From the NCBI GenBank assembly GCA_963791945.1, contig CAWBUD010000003.1:186001-250000 (forward strand): a DNA stretch of 64,000 nt, given 5' to 3'. A model generated the notes under the pieces. The model did not search any database and was not told the DNA's origin. It was given only the letters and a program-made list of their open reading frames with translations. Every line of letters begins with the position of its first letter. The stretch's first letter is position 1. Shown here in pieces: positions 27,082-35,708 of the stretch. The DNA is from PALSA-1003 sp963791945 (GTDB lineage Bacteria > Pseudomonadota > Gammaproteobacteria > Burkholderiales > Casimicrobiaceae). Made by a program: the position numbers and the translations under genes.

Positions 27082-27153
27082 CGTCCCCGCGAAAGCGGGG
27101 ACCCAGTGGCTTTGCACCAACGACACTGGATTCCCGCTTGCGCGGGAATGACG
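27082..27153. repeat. paired REP-like hairpins between infB and rbfA
   Basis: Two facing hairpins: GTCCCCGC-loop-GCGGGGAC, then about 30 bases containing CCAGTGGC and CACTGG, then ATTCCCGC-loop-GCGGGAAT. Each stem is 8 perfect base pairs with a 4-base loop. The same layout recurs at 54479-54554 and, in variant form, at 43341-43426, so it is a dispersed family of BIME type. Here it fills the whole gap inside the infB-rbfA operon, starting one base after the infB stop. Confidence 0.85.
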
Positions 27154-27154
27154 G

Positions 27155-29734
27155 CTAAAGCGTCCGCGATACCTCGACGATCTCGTACACCTCGAGCTGG
27201 TCGCCCTTCTCAATGTCGCTGTAGCCCTTCACCGACAGACCGCACTCGAAGCCGGCTTTCACCTCGCGCACGTCGTCCTTGAAGCGCTTGAGCGAATCGA
27301 GCTCTCCGTCGTGGACTACGACGTTGTCGCGCAGGACACGCACCTTCGAGCCACGCCGCACGAGCCCCTCGAGCACGTAGCAGCCGGCCACCGTGCCGAC
27401 CTTGGAGATCTTGTACACCTCGCGCACCTCGACAAGGCCGAGCTGGTTCTCCTTGCGCTCGGGCGCGAGCATGCCCGAGAGCGCGGCCTTCACGTCGTCG
27501 ACCGCCTCGTAGATGATGTTGTAGTAGCGGATCTGCACGCCGTTGTGCTCGGCAAGCTTGCGCGACGCGACGTCGGCACGCGTGTTGAAGCCGATGACGA
27601 CCGCCTTCGAGGCGAGTGCCAGGTTGATGTCCGATTCGGTGATCCCGCCGACCGCGGCATGAACGATGTTGACCTTGACCTCGTCGGTGGAGAGCTTGGC
27701 CAGCGCATTCGAAAGCGCTTCGTAGCTCCCCTGCACGTCGGCCTTGATGATGAGCGTGAGGGTCTTCACCTCCTGCTCGCCGCCTTCGGCAAACATGCTC
27801 TCGAGCTTGGCGGCCTGCTGCTTGGCGAGCTTCACGTCACGGAACTTGCCTTGGCGGAAAAGCGCGATCTCGCGCGCCTTGCGCTCGTCGCCGAGCACCA
27901 TCACTTCTTCGCCGGCGAGTGGCACATCGGAGAGCCCCTGGATCTCGGTCGGGATCGCCGGCCCCGCGCTCGTGACGCTCTTGCCTTGCTCGTCGGTCAT
28001 CGCGCGCACGCGTCCGAACACCGCGCCGGCGAGCACGATGTCACCGCGCTTGAGCGTTCCGGATTGCACCAATACCGTTGCGACCGGACCCTTGCCCCTG
28101 TCGAGGCGCGACTCGATGACGATGCCCTTGGCCATCGCATCGCGCGGCGCCTTCAGCTCGAGAACTTCAGCTCGCAGCAATATCGCGTCGAGTAGGTCGT
28201 CGATGCCCTTGCCGGTCTTAGCCGACACCTGGACGAACTGTGTCTCGCCGCCGTATTCCTCGGGCAGCACGCTTTCGGCGACGAGCTCCTGCTTGACGCG
28301 GTCGGGATTCGCCTCCGGCTTGTCGATCTTGTTGATGGCGACGACGATCGGCACGTTCCCCGCCTTGGCGTGCGCGATCGCTTCCTTGGTCTGCGGCATC
28401 ACACCGTCGTCCGCGGCGACCACCAGCACCACGATGTCCGTGACCTTGGCCCCGCGCGCCCGCATTGCGGTGAACGCCTCGTGGCCGGGGGTATCGAGGA
28501 ACGTGATCACGCCCTTCGGCGTTTCGACGTGATAGGCGCCGATGTGCTGCGTGATGCCGCCCGCCTCACCGCTCGCCACGCGCGTGCGGCGGATGTAATC
28601 GAGGAGCGAGGTCTTGCCGTGGTCGACGTGGCCCATCACGGTGACGACCGGAGGACGCGGCAAGGCTTCGGCCGTCGAAGCTTCGTGCGTCTCGGCGAGA
28701 AGCGCGTCGGGATCGTCGAGCTTGGCGGCGATCGCCTTGTGGCCCATCTCCTCGACCAGGATCATCGCCGTTTCCTGATCGACCACCTGGTTGATAGTCA
28801 CCATCGTGCCGAGCTTCATCGCCGCCTTGATGACTTCGGCGGCCTTGACCGACATCTTGTGCGCGAGATCCGCGACGGTGATCGTCTCCGGTATCGAGAT
28901 CTCGCGGATGACCGGCTCCGGCATCGTGGCGCGAACGGCATCGCCCTCCTCGTCGCCCTCTTCGTGCCGATGGCGCCCCGTCTTGGGCTGTTTCCAGCCC
29001 GTGGCCGTGGCGCCCCCGGTTGCATCGCCGCCGCCGCGGAGCTTCAGCGCGCGGCGCCGCGCCGCTTCTTCCTGGAACGCGGTCGCGGACGGCTTGCGCG
29101 AGGTCTTTTCCTTCTTCGCGCCCGGTTTCGTTGCGGGCTTGTGCAGCGTGCCTTCCTTCTTGACCTCGGGCTTGGCTTCCGCGACCGGTTGCGCGGCGGC
29201 CTCGGCCGCCTTCGCGGCGGCTTCGGCCGCGGCCTTCGCGGCAGCTTCCTCGGCTTCCCTCTCCTTCTTGGTCTTGCGCTTTTGAGCTTCCTGCTTCTTC
29301 TGCACCTCTTCCTGCTGCTTGGCGATCAGCGCCTGGGCCTTGCGCGCTTCTTCCTCGCGCGCCGCGACTTCCGCGGCCGAGACGACCGGTTGTGGCGGCG
29401 CCGCGACCTCCTCCGCTGCGGGCGCGGCTTCCGCGCCGTCGCGCTTGACGAATACGCGCCTCTTGCGCACCTCGACCTGGATGGTGCGCGCGCGGCCGGT
29501 GCTGTCCGCCGCCTTGATCTCGGAAGTCTGCTTGCGCGTGAGCGTGATCTTCTTCTTCTGCTCCTGGCCACCGTGCTGCTTGCGCAGGTAGTCGAGGAGC
29601 CGCGTCTTGTCCTGCTCGGAGAGCTTGTCGCCTTCCTTCTTGCCGGCCACGCCGGCCTTGGCGAGCTGCTCCAGCAGCACGCCCGAGGGCATCTTCAGCT
29701 CGCTTGCGAATCTTTCGATCGTTGTCTGCGCCAT
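27155..29734 (-). CDS. infB: translation initiation factor IF-2
   Basis: An 859-residue GTPase that brings initiator tRNA to the 30S subunit. The start is MAQTTIERFASEL at 29734 (GGAG about 7 bases upstream), two codons after an alternative ATG. An N-terminal IF2N domain is followed by a long Ala/Lys/Glu-rich coiled linker with a second N domain near 280-335. The G domain has GHVDHGKTS (about 367), DTPGHEAF and NKIDKPEA. Domains II-IV complete the C-terminus. It follows nusA, 32 bases away. Confidence 0.97.
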   Translation of the reverse strand: MAQTTIERFASELKMPSGVLLEQLAKAGVAGKKEGDKLSEQDKTRLLDYLRKQHGGQEQKKKITLTRKQTSEIKAADSTGRARTIQVEVRKRRVFVKRDGAEAAPAAEEVAAPPQPVVSAAEVAAREEEARKAQALIAKQQEEVQKKQEAQKRKTKKEREAEEAAAKAAAEAAAKAAEAAAQPVAEAKPEVKKEGTLHKPATKPGAKKEKTSRKPSATAFQEEAARRRALKLRGGGDATGGATATGWKQPKTGRHRHEEGDEEGDAVRATMPEPVIREISIPETITVADLAHKMSVKAAEVIKAAMKLGTMVTINQVVDQETAMILVEEMGHKAIAAKLDDPDALLAETHEASTAEALPRPPVVTVMGHVDHGKTSLLDYIRRTRVASGEAGGITQHIGAYHVETPKGVITFLDTPGHEAFTAMRARGAKVTDIVVLVVAADDGVMPQTKEAIAHAKAGNVPIVVAINKIDKPEANPDRVKQELVAESVLPEEYGGETQFVQVSAKTGKGIDDLLDAILLRAEVLELKAPRDAMAKGIVIESRLDRGKGPVATVLVQSGTLKRGDIVLAGAVFGRVRAMTDEQGKSVTSAGPAIPTEIQGLSDVPLAGEEVMVLGDERKAREIALFRQGKFRDVKLAKQQAAKLESMFAEGGEQEVKTLTLIIKADVQGSYEALSNALAKLSTDEVKVNIVHAAVGGITESDINLALASKAVVIGFNTRADVASRKLAEHNGVQIRYYNIIYEAVDDVKAALSGMLAPERKENQLGLVEVREVYKISKVGTVAGCYVLEGLVRRGSKVRVLRDNVVVHDGELDSLKRFKDDVREVKAGFECGLSVKGYSDIEKGDQLEVYEIVEVSRTL

Positions 29735-29765
29735 ACTCATTCTCCGGCCCCGTCCGATGCGGGCC

Positions 29766-31262
29766 TTACGCCTGCTGCGGTTCCCCCGTGCTCTCGAACC
29801 AATGCGCGCGGGCCTTCATGATGAGGTCCTGCGCGCGCTCGGCGGAGATGCCTGTAAGCTCCGTCAATTCGTCGACCGCGAGGTCGGCAAGCGCGTCGCG
29901 GTTGGTGATGCCCTTCTCGGCCAGCACGCCCGCGGTCTCGGTATCCATGCCTTCGAGATTGAGCAGATCCTCGGAGACGTTCTCGACGCTCTCCTCGCGC
30001 ACGATCGCCTCGGTCAGCAGCGCGTTGCGCGCGCGGCTTCTCAGCTCGTTCACGGTCTCCTCGTCGAAGGACTCGATCTCCAGCATCTCATTGAGAGGCA
30101 CATAGGCGATTTCCTCCAGGGTCGAGAACCCTTCCTGGATCAGGATGTCCGCCACTTCCTGGTCGACGTCGAGCTTGTCCATGAACAGCGCGCGGATCTT
30201 GTCGCCCTCCACCTGCTGCTTCTGCTGCGATTCCTCCACGCCCATCAGGTTGATTTCCCAGCCGGTCAGCTCGGAGGCGAGCCGCACGTTCTGGCCGCTG
30301 CGGCCGATCGCCATCGCGAGATTCTCCTCGTCGACCACGACGTCCATGGCGTGCTTCTCCTCGTCGACGACGATGCTGGAGATTTCCGCCGGAGAAAGCG
30401 CGTTGACGACGAACTTCGCCGGATCGTCCGAATACAGCACGATGTCGACGCGCTCGCCGGCGAGCTCGTTGGTCACCGCGGTGACGCGCGAGCCGCGCAT
30501 GCCGATGCAGGTGCCCTGCGGATCGAGGCGCGGATCGTTCGACTTGACCGCGATTTTCGCCCGCACGCCCGGATCGCGAGCCGCGGCGCGGATTTCGATG
30601 AGTCCCTCTTCGATCTCCGGCACTTCCAGCTCGAACAGCCGCATCAGAAGCTCGGGAACCACGCGCGAGAGCAGGAGCTGCGGGCCGCGCGCCTGCGCTT
30701 CGATCTTGGTGACGTAGGCGCGCACCCGGTCGCCCACCCGCAAATTCTCCTTGGGGATGAGCTGGTCGCGCGGAATCATGCCCTCGATGCGGCCCGACTC
30801 CACGATCACGTTGCCGCGCTCGATGCGCTTTACCGTGCCGGTCAGCAGATTGTCCTGGCGCTCGAGGAAGTCGTTCAGGATCTGCTCGCGCTCGGCGTCG
30901 CGGATCTTCTGCAGGATCACCTGCTTCGCCGCCTGGGCGCCGATGCGGCCGAATTCGACCGGCTCGAGCGGCTCCTCGACCACGTCGCCGAGCTCGAGCT
31001 CCGGATCGCGCTCGGCGGCGTCGGTGATCGCGATCTGGTGCGCGGGTTCCTCGTGCTCCTCGTCGGGCACGACGGTCCAGCGCCGGAACGATTCGTAGTC
31101 GCCGGTCTCACGGTTGATCGAGACACGCGCGTCGATGTTGTCGGCGTACTTCTTCTTGGTCGCCGAGGCGAGCGCAGCCTCCAGCGCCGAAAAGACGATT
31201 TCCTTCGGTACGTTCTTCTCGCGCGCGAGCGCGTCGACGAGAAGCAGCAATTCACGGTTCAT
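29766..31262 (-). CDS. nusA: transcription termination/antitermination factor NusA
   Basis: A 498-residue RNA polymerase accessory factor. The order is N-terminal polymerase-binding domain (MNRELLLLVDALAREKNVP), S1 domain (about 135-200), KH1 and KH2 (about 230-345, with GTCIGMRGSRVTAV and AMAIGRSGQNVRLA), then two acidic helix-hairpin-helix AR2 repeats. Having two C-terminal repeats is typical of proteobacteria. It overlaps rimP by 4 bases (ATGA). Confidence 0.97.
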   Translation of the reverse strand: MNRELLLLVDALAREKNVPKEIVFSALEAALASATKKKYADNIDARVSINRETGDYESFRRWTVVPDEEHEEPAHQIAITDAAERDPELELGDVVEEPLEPVEFGRIGAQAAKQVILQKIRDAEREQILNDFLERQDNLLTGTVKRIERGNVIVESGRIEGMIPRDQLIPKENLRVGDRVRAYVTKIEAQARGPQLLLSRVVPELLMRLFELEVPEIEEGLIEIRAAARDPGVRAKIAVKSNDPRLDPQGTCIGMRGSRVTAVTNELAGERVDIVLYSDDPAKFVVNALSPAEISSIVVDEEKHAMDVVVDEENLAMAIGRSGQNVRLASELTGWEINLMGVEESQQKQQVEGDKIRALFMDKLDVDQEVADILIQEGFSTLEEIAYVPLNEMLEIESFDEETVNELRSRARNALLTEAIVREESVENVSEDLLNLEGMDTETAGVLAEKGITNRDALADLAVDELTELTGISAERAQDLIMKARAHWFESTGEPQQA

Positions 31263-31711
31263 CTCGGATTTCTCCACTCGATCTTCGGCACCAGCCGTGC
31301 CTTGTCGATATTGGCCAGCGGGATGGCGCGCATCCCTTCCGCGGTCTCCAGCCGGACCACGCCGGCATCGACCCCGCGGAGCACGCCGGTCACGCGCCGC
31401 GCATTGTCGATCGGCTCGCGGAGCTTCAACTTCGCCTCCTGCCCGTCGAAGCGCACGAAATCGGCTTCCTTCTTGAGCGGCCGATCCAACCCGGGCGACG
31501 AAACTTCCAACCGGCCATAGTCGATGCCTTCCACGGCGAAGAGCCGCGTCAGATGATTGCTCACCTGCGCGCAATCCTCCACGTCGACCCCGCCAGGCTT
31601 GTCGATGAACACGCGCACCAGCCGACCCGAGGGCGAGAAGTCGCAGTCGACCATCTCGTAGCCCATCGGGGGCAGCGTTCGCTCCAACAACTCGAAAAGC
31701 CTCGCCGGCAC
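31259..31711 (-). CDS. rimP: ribosome maturation factor RimP
   Basis: A 150-residue 30S assembly factor. I chose the GTG at 31711 (VPARLFELLERTLPPMGYEMVD), which has GAGG seven bases upstream and gives the usual family length. An ATG at 31762 would place the first codons inside a terminator hairpin and add 17 unrelated residues. The conserved core VFIDKPGGVDVEDCAQVSNHL and LEVSSPGLDRPLKK is present. It is the first gene of the rimP-nusA-infB-rbfA-truB-rpsO-pnp series. Confidence 0.93.
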   Translation of the reverse strand: MPARLFELLERTLPPMGYEMVDCDFSPSGRLVRVFIDKPGGVDVEDCAQVSNHLTRLFAVEGIDYGRLEVSSPGLDRPLKKEADFVRFDGQEAKLKLREPIDNARRVTGVLRGVDAGVVRLETAEGMRAIPLANIDKARLVPKIEWRNPR

Positions 31712-31736
31712 TACACGCCTCAAAATCAACAACGGC

Positions 31737-31764
31737 AAAAAAAAATGGGCTGTCGAGCCCATTT
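31737..31764 (-). terminator. rho-independent terminator/attenuator in the rimP leader
   Basis: On the minus strand AAATGGGCT pairs perfectly with AGCCCATTT across a 4-base loop, followed by nine T residues. It lies about 25 bases upstream of the rimP GTG, with no room for a promoter between, so transcription of the operon must read through it. This makes it a candidate attenuator rather than only the end of an upstream unit. Confidence 0.8.
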
Positions 31765-31782
31765 CTCTAAACTTAGAACATC

Positions 31783-31811
31783 ATCTTACCAGAAATCGGC
31801 ACCGAAATGAA
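31783..31811 (-). promoter_or_regulatory. candidate promoter for the rimP-nusA-infB operon
   Basis: On the minus strand TTCATT (31811-31806) and TAAGAT (31788-31783) are spaced by 17 bases. The -10 is fair and the -35 weak. It would start a leader of roughly 60 bases that includes the terminator-like hairpin. This is proposed from position and spacing only. Confidence 0.3.
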
Positions 31812-32311
31812 GGGGCTTCGAGGCGCTTGGGGAGGCTTCGGCGCCGCGCGCGAACTCGGACCGGGTTCCGAGGCTCCGAGGAGAAGCCGACTCCCAAGCC
31901 CGGAAGGCTGGCTCTGACGCGCCTGCACTGACGGTCATCGCCGGCATCGCGCTGCTGGCAGCCGGCACCTCGCCGCCGTCGGTACCTCCGGTCATCTAGC
32001 CCCAGGCGGGCGCGCCGACGCCGCCGGTCGTACGCCGGCCCGTACCGCCGCCCTCCACGGTCCCGACGGCGCCGACCGTCCTGGTCGCGCCTGAACCCCC
32101 GCTTGCGATGCCCGCCGGGGCGATCCTTCGGGTCGCGAACCTTCCGGCGTGCGTCTGCATCCAACATCGAGGGCCGATCGGCGAGCGGCCCGATATCGGG
32201 CTCGACGGGCGCTTCGCGTCCCGGGCGCCAAGTGCGGAGAGGCGAGCTTTAACCCGACTCCGCCCACCCCCGACCCGATCGCCGCCCCTTAACCCGATGC
32301 GGAGAGAGCAT
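31812..32311. other. 500-base GC-rich stretch without a supported gene (possible gene relic)
   Basis: No open frame here has a ribosome-binding site and family similarity together. The minus strand has a frame (about 31781-32225) rich in Arg, Asp and Gly (for example RKRGFRRDQDGRRRRDRGG), which resembles the low-complexity tails of RluB-type pseudouridine synthases. Such genes often precede rimP in Betaproteobacteria, but no catalytic part is present. A plus-strand Pro-rich frame also exists and has an in-frame stop. Either could be decay products; I cannot assign a function. Confidence 0.3.
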
Positions 32312-32704
32312 ATGAATCCTGTCGTGCATTTTGAGATGCCTTACGATGACCGAGCACGGATGGCCAAGTTCTACGAGTCGGTTTTCGGCTGGAAGACCCA
32401 GCAGCTGGGCGAGGACATGGGTAACTACGTCGTCGCCAACACAACGGGTGCAAGCGAGGGCGACCCCCGGAAACCCGGCGCGATCAATGGTGGATTCTTC
32501 CCGAGAAAGGCGGATTGGCCCGCGCAATATCCGTCGATCGTGATTGCAGTCGACGACCTCAAGGAATCGATCAGGAAAGTCGCGAGCGCGGGCGGCAAGG
32601 TGCTCGGCGAACCGATGGAGATTCCCGGCATCGGGCAATATGTCTCGTTCGTCGATACCGAGGGCAACCGGGTGAGCGTTCTTCAGCCGAGCCCGCGCCG
32701 ATGA
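32312..32704 (+). CDS. VOC family (glyoxalase/bleomycin-resistance-like) protein
   Basis: A 130-residue single-chain VOC protein made of two beta-alpha-beta3 modules. Visible motifs are VHFEMPYDDRARMAKFYESVFGW at the start and VSFVDTEGNRVSVLQPSPRR at the end. The ATG at 32312 has GGAGAG seven bases upstream; the open frame before it is not VOC-like. Related proteins bind metals or small ligands and many have no known substrate. It is a lone plus-strand gene converging with the GT41 gene. Confidence 0.85.
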   Translation: MNPVVHFEMPYDDRARMAKFYESVFGWKTQQLGEDMGNYVVANTTGASEGDPRKPGAINGGFFPRKADWPAQYPSIVIAVDDLKESIRKVASAGGKVLGEPMEIPGIGQYVSFVDTEGNRVSVLQPSPRR

Positions 32705-32747
32705 GTGAGCCGAGCGCGCCGCGCGGGTCAAGCTCGCCTGGTTCGCT

Positions 32748-34664
32748 TCACAGCGCGAGCATCCGATCCCACATCCCGATCAACGCGTCCTCGAGGTTCC
32801 GCGCGAACCGCGGCGCATCGAACAGCGTTGAGGCGAGCACTTGCTGGCGCAATCGCGAGCGCAATCGAGCCAGTCGATCCAGCTCCGAGCCCCAGGCCAC
32901 GGCGCGAGCCACGTACGCCCCTTCGTCGCCGGCGATCCAGTCGGGCAGCCCCGCGCATGCGAGCAGGCTCGCGCCCTGGCGGGAAACGAGCGTGTCGCCG
33001 GGAAGGGTCAACGTCGGCACCCCCATCCACAACGCCTCGCAGGTGGTGGTCGCGCCGGAATAGGGGAACGTGTCCAGAATGATGTCGACCTCCGCGTGCG
33101 CGCGCAGGTACGCCTCGCGCGGAACCGCTCCGGCGAGCGTTACCCTGTCCGATGCTATCCCGGCTCGGTCGAGCCGATCCCGAAAGCGTCCGCGTGTGCC
33201 GGCGTGTGCCAGAGCGTCGTTCTGCACCCGCAGCCGCGCGTGCGGCAATGCGCGCAGGATCCGTCCCCACGCCGCGAGTACTCCGTCGTTGAGCTTGAGG
33301 AGATTCTGAAACGAGCCGAACGTGAGCTCTCCGCTGCGAAGCGCGGGCAGCGGGCCTGGCTCGAGCCGCGTGCCTTCCGCGGGCGGTGTGAAGCAGAACC
33401 GCCCGTCCGGCAGATACCAGACCGTCTCGGTGAACTGCTCCCGCAGGGATTCCGGCACCGACACGCGATCTGCCAGCAGGTAGTCGATCGCCGGAACGCC
33501 GGTCGTCGCGAAGTAGCCCAGCCACGTCACCTGCACCGGCGCCGGCTTCCACGCCAGCACGGGCAGCCTGTTGTGCGCGGTGTGTCCGGACAGGTCGACG
33601 AGAATATGGATGCCGTCGGCGCGGACCCGCATCGCCGCGGCTTCGTCGCCCAGGCCGCCGAGGCTGCTCCAGGCAGCGAAGCGGCGTTTGATGCGCTCCG
33701 TAAGCTCGTCCTCGTGCGGCAGTGTCGAATAGGCGACGAGCTCGATGCGCGAAGGATCGAGATGCCCGAGCACACTCTCCACGAAGAACCCGATCGGATG
33801 CGTTCGCAGATCGCCGGAGACGAGACCGACCCGCAAGGGCCTCGCGCGTCCGCGAGACCGGTCCGTCGCATCGACCGTCCAGTCCGTGAAAGGCCGGGCG
33901 CGCGCCTCGAGCATGCTGCCGTAGCGGCGGGCCTCCGCCAGCCGCTGCGCCGCGGAAAATCCCGGATGGATGTTCATCGTGAAAAGCACGCCGCCGTGCG
34001 CGTCCGCGTCGCACGGGTCGAGCGCCAGTGCCTTGCGGAAGCTCGCGATCGCGGCGTCGAGCTCGCCCTGCGACTGCAGCGCGCTGCCAAGGCCGACGTA
34101 CGCCAGGCTGTGGTCGGTACGCAGCGAAAGCGCGCTCCGATAGCTCGCCACGGCGCCGTCGAGATCGCCCTGGGCCTTGAGAACGTTGCCGAGATTGACG
34201 TAGGACTCGGCATGGCGAGGATCGATCGCCAGTGCCCGCCGGTAGCTCTCGATGGCGTCATCGGGCTTGCTCTGGGCCTGCAGCGCATTGCCGAGGTTGC
34301 AGTGAACCCAGGCCAGGCCGGGGTTGATCGCAAGCGCCGTCCTGAAGCTTGCGACGGCGGCGTCGTGGTCGCGCAGCGCCTGATACACGAGCCCCAGGTT
34401 ATTGTGCCCCTCGGCGAGCTCGGGCATTTGCCGGAGCCCTTCGCGGAGCTTCTCGGCAGCGGCCTCGAGGCTGCCCTGCATCCATAGCGCCTCCGCCAGG
34501 GTGAAGAGAGCGGGCGCGAAGTCCGGCCGCAGCGCCAGCGCGGACGCGAGGCAGGCGATCGCCGCGTCGAGCTTGCCTTGCGCGAGCAGCGCACCTGCCT
34601 CCGTCAGCAGCGCTTCGGCGTTCGCTCCCTGGCCGGGCGATGCCGGTCCGATGCCTGACGTCAC
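32748..34664 (-). CDS. TPR protein with O-GlcNAc transferase-like (GT41/SPINDLY) domain
   Basis: A 638-residue cytoplasmic protein. About five to six TPR units (residues 15-235, for example HNNLGLVYQALRDHDAAVAS and CNLGNALQAQSKPDDAIESY) precede a GT41 catalytic region (about 260-630). That region has HILVDLSGHTAHNRLPVL, PVQVTWLGYFATTG, DIILDTFPYSGATTTCEALW and the glycine-preceded nucleotide-binding end. Bacterial members glycosylate proteins such as flagellins or adhesins, but no such partner is in the window. The GTG start at 34664 lies 19 bases after the BKACE gene, so it may ride on the catabolic operon. Confidence 0.88.
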   Translation of the reverse strand: MTSGIGPASPGQGANAEALLTEAGALLAQGKLDAAIACLASALALRPDFAPALFTLAEALWMQGSLEAAAEKLREGLRQMPELAEGHNNLGLVYQALRDHDAAVASFRTALAINPGLAWVHCNLGNALQAQSKPDDAIESYRRALAIDPRHAESYVNLGNVLKAQGDLDGAVASYRSALSLRTDHSLAYVGLGSALQSQGELDAAIASFRKALALDPCDADAHGGVLFTMNIHPGFSAAQRLAEARRYGSMLEARARPFTDWTVDATDRSRGRARPLRVGLVSGDLRTHPIGFFVESVLGHLDPSRIELVAYSTLPHEDELTERIKRRFAAWSSLGGLGDEAAAMRVRADGIHILVDLSGHTAHNRLPVLAWKPAPVQVTWLGYFATTGVPAIDYLLADRVSVPESLREQFTETVWYLPDGRFCFTPPAEGTRLEPGPLPALRSGELTFGSFQNLLKLNDGVLAAWGRILRALPHARLRVQNDALAHAGTRGRFRDRLDRAGIASDRVTLAGAVPREAYLRAHAEVDIILDTFPYSGATTTCEALWMGVPTLTLPGDTLVSRQGASLLACAGLPDWIAGDEGAYVARAVAWGSELDRLARLRSRLRQQVLASTLFDAPRFARNLEDALIGMWDRMLAL

Positions 34665-34683
34665 GCGCGGACGCTCCGGTGCC

Positions 34684-35622
34684 TCAGAACGCGACGTTAT
34701 TGCGACCCTTGCAGGCGAGCATCTTGCGCGCCTCCTCCGGCGTCGCGATCTCCAGCGACAGCTCGCTCAGGATCGTGCGGATCTTCGTTACCTGCTCGGC
34801 GTTGCTCTTGGCGAGCTGGCCCTTCCGGAGATAGATGCTGTCCTCGAGGCCGACGCGGCAATGGCCGCCCATGATCGCGCCCATGGTGATCAGACCCATC
34901 TGATGGCGACCCGCGCCGAGGATCGACCAGTGGAACTGGTCGCCGAAGAGATGATCGGCGATCCGGCGCATGTGCATGAGGTTCTCCGCTTCGGGGCCGA
35001 TCCCGCCGAAGATGCCGTAGATCGTCTGGATGAGCATCGGCGGCTTGACAAGGCCCCGATCGACGAAGTGCGCCAGGTTGTACAGATGGCCGACGTCGTA
35101 GCACTCGAACTCGAACCTGGTGCCGCACTCCTCGCCGAGGTGCTTCAGCGAGAACTCGATGTCCTTGTAGGTGTTGCGGAAAATGAAGTCGCGCGTGTTC
35201 TCGAGGTATTGCGGCTCCCAGTCGAATCTCCATTCCTTGTACTTGGGCGCCAGCTGGAACAGGCCGAAGTTCATCGAGCCCATGTTGAGCGAGCACATCT
35301 CCGGCTTGGCCGCGAGGGGCGCCTCGAGGCGCTGCTGCACGGTCATGTTGTGCCCACCGCCGGTGGTGATGTTGATCACGGCGTCGGTCTCCGCCTTGAT
35401 CTGCGGCAGGAACTGCATGAAGACCTTCGGATCCGGCGTCGGCCGCCCGTCCTTCGGATCGCGCGCGTGCAGATGGATGATCGCTGCGCCGGCCTTCCAG
35501 GCACCGATCGCGCCTTCGGCGATCTCGTCCGGCGTGATCGGCAGATACGGCGTCATCGTCGGCGTGTGAATGGCGCCGGTGACAGCGCAGGTGATGATCA
35601 CTTTGTCGCGAGGAGCTGCCAT
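34684..35622 (-). CDS. beta-keto acid cleavage enzyme (BKACE, DUF849)
   Basis: A 312-residue TIM-barrel enzyme of the Kce/BKACE family, which condenses a beta-keto acid with acetyl-CoA to release acetoacetate and a new acyl-CoA. The zinc-binding HLH of HLHARDPKDGRPTPD (50-52) is present, as are INITTGGG, CSLNMGSMNFG and MGLITMGAIMGGHCRVGLEDS. The substrate side chain is not predictable. It ends the aroE/aroQ/SDR unit, so a beta-keto acid arising from the same pathway is a reasonable inference. GGAGAG precedes the ATG. Confidence 0.9.
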   Translation of the reverse strand: MAAPRDKVIITCAVTGAIHTPTMTPYLPITPDEIAEGAIGAWKAGAAIIHLHARDPKDGRPTPDPKVFMQFLPQIKAETDAVINITTGGGHNMTVQQRLEAPLAAKPEMCSLNMGSMNFGLFQLAPKYKEWRFDWEPQYLENTRDFIFRNTYKDIEFSLKHLGEECGTRFEFECYDVGHLYNLAHFVDRGLVKPPMLIQTIYGIFGGIGPEAENLMHMRRIADHLFGDQFHWSILGAGRHQMGLITMGAIMGGHCRVGLEDSIYLRKGQLAKSNAEQVTKIRTILSELSLEIATPEEARKMLACKGRNNVAF

Positions 35623-35708
35623 GTTCGTCTCTCCGTCGAAGAATTACTCGATCGCCTTCGCAGTCTGGCCCGTTCGCTCGGCGAATGCGATGCAGATCTC
35701 TTGCGTGG

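Noticed and set aside
35644..35708. Short frame after the SDR stop reading LTTQEICIAFAERTGQ
   Set aside because: Only 23 codons in a shifted frame, no start signal and no homologue recognised. Probably chance, although it could be a relic.
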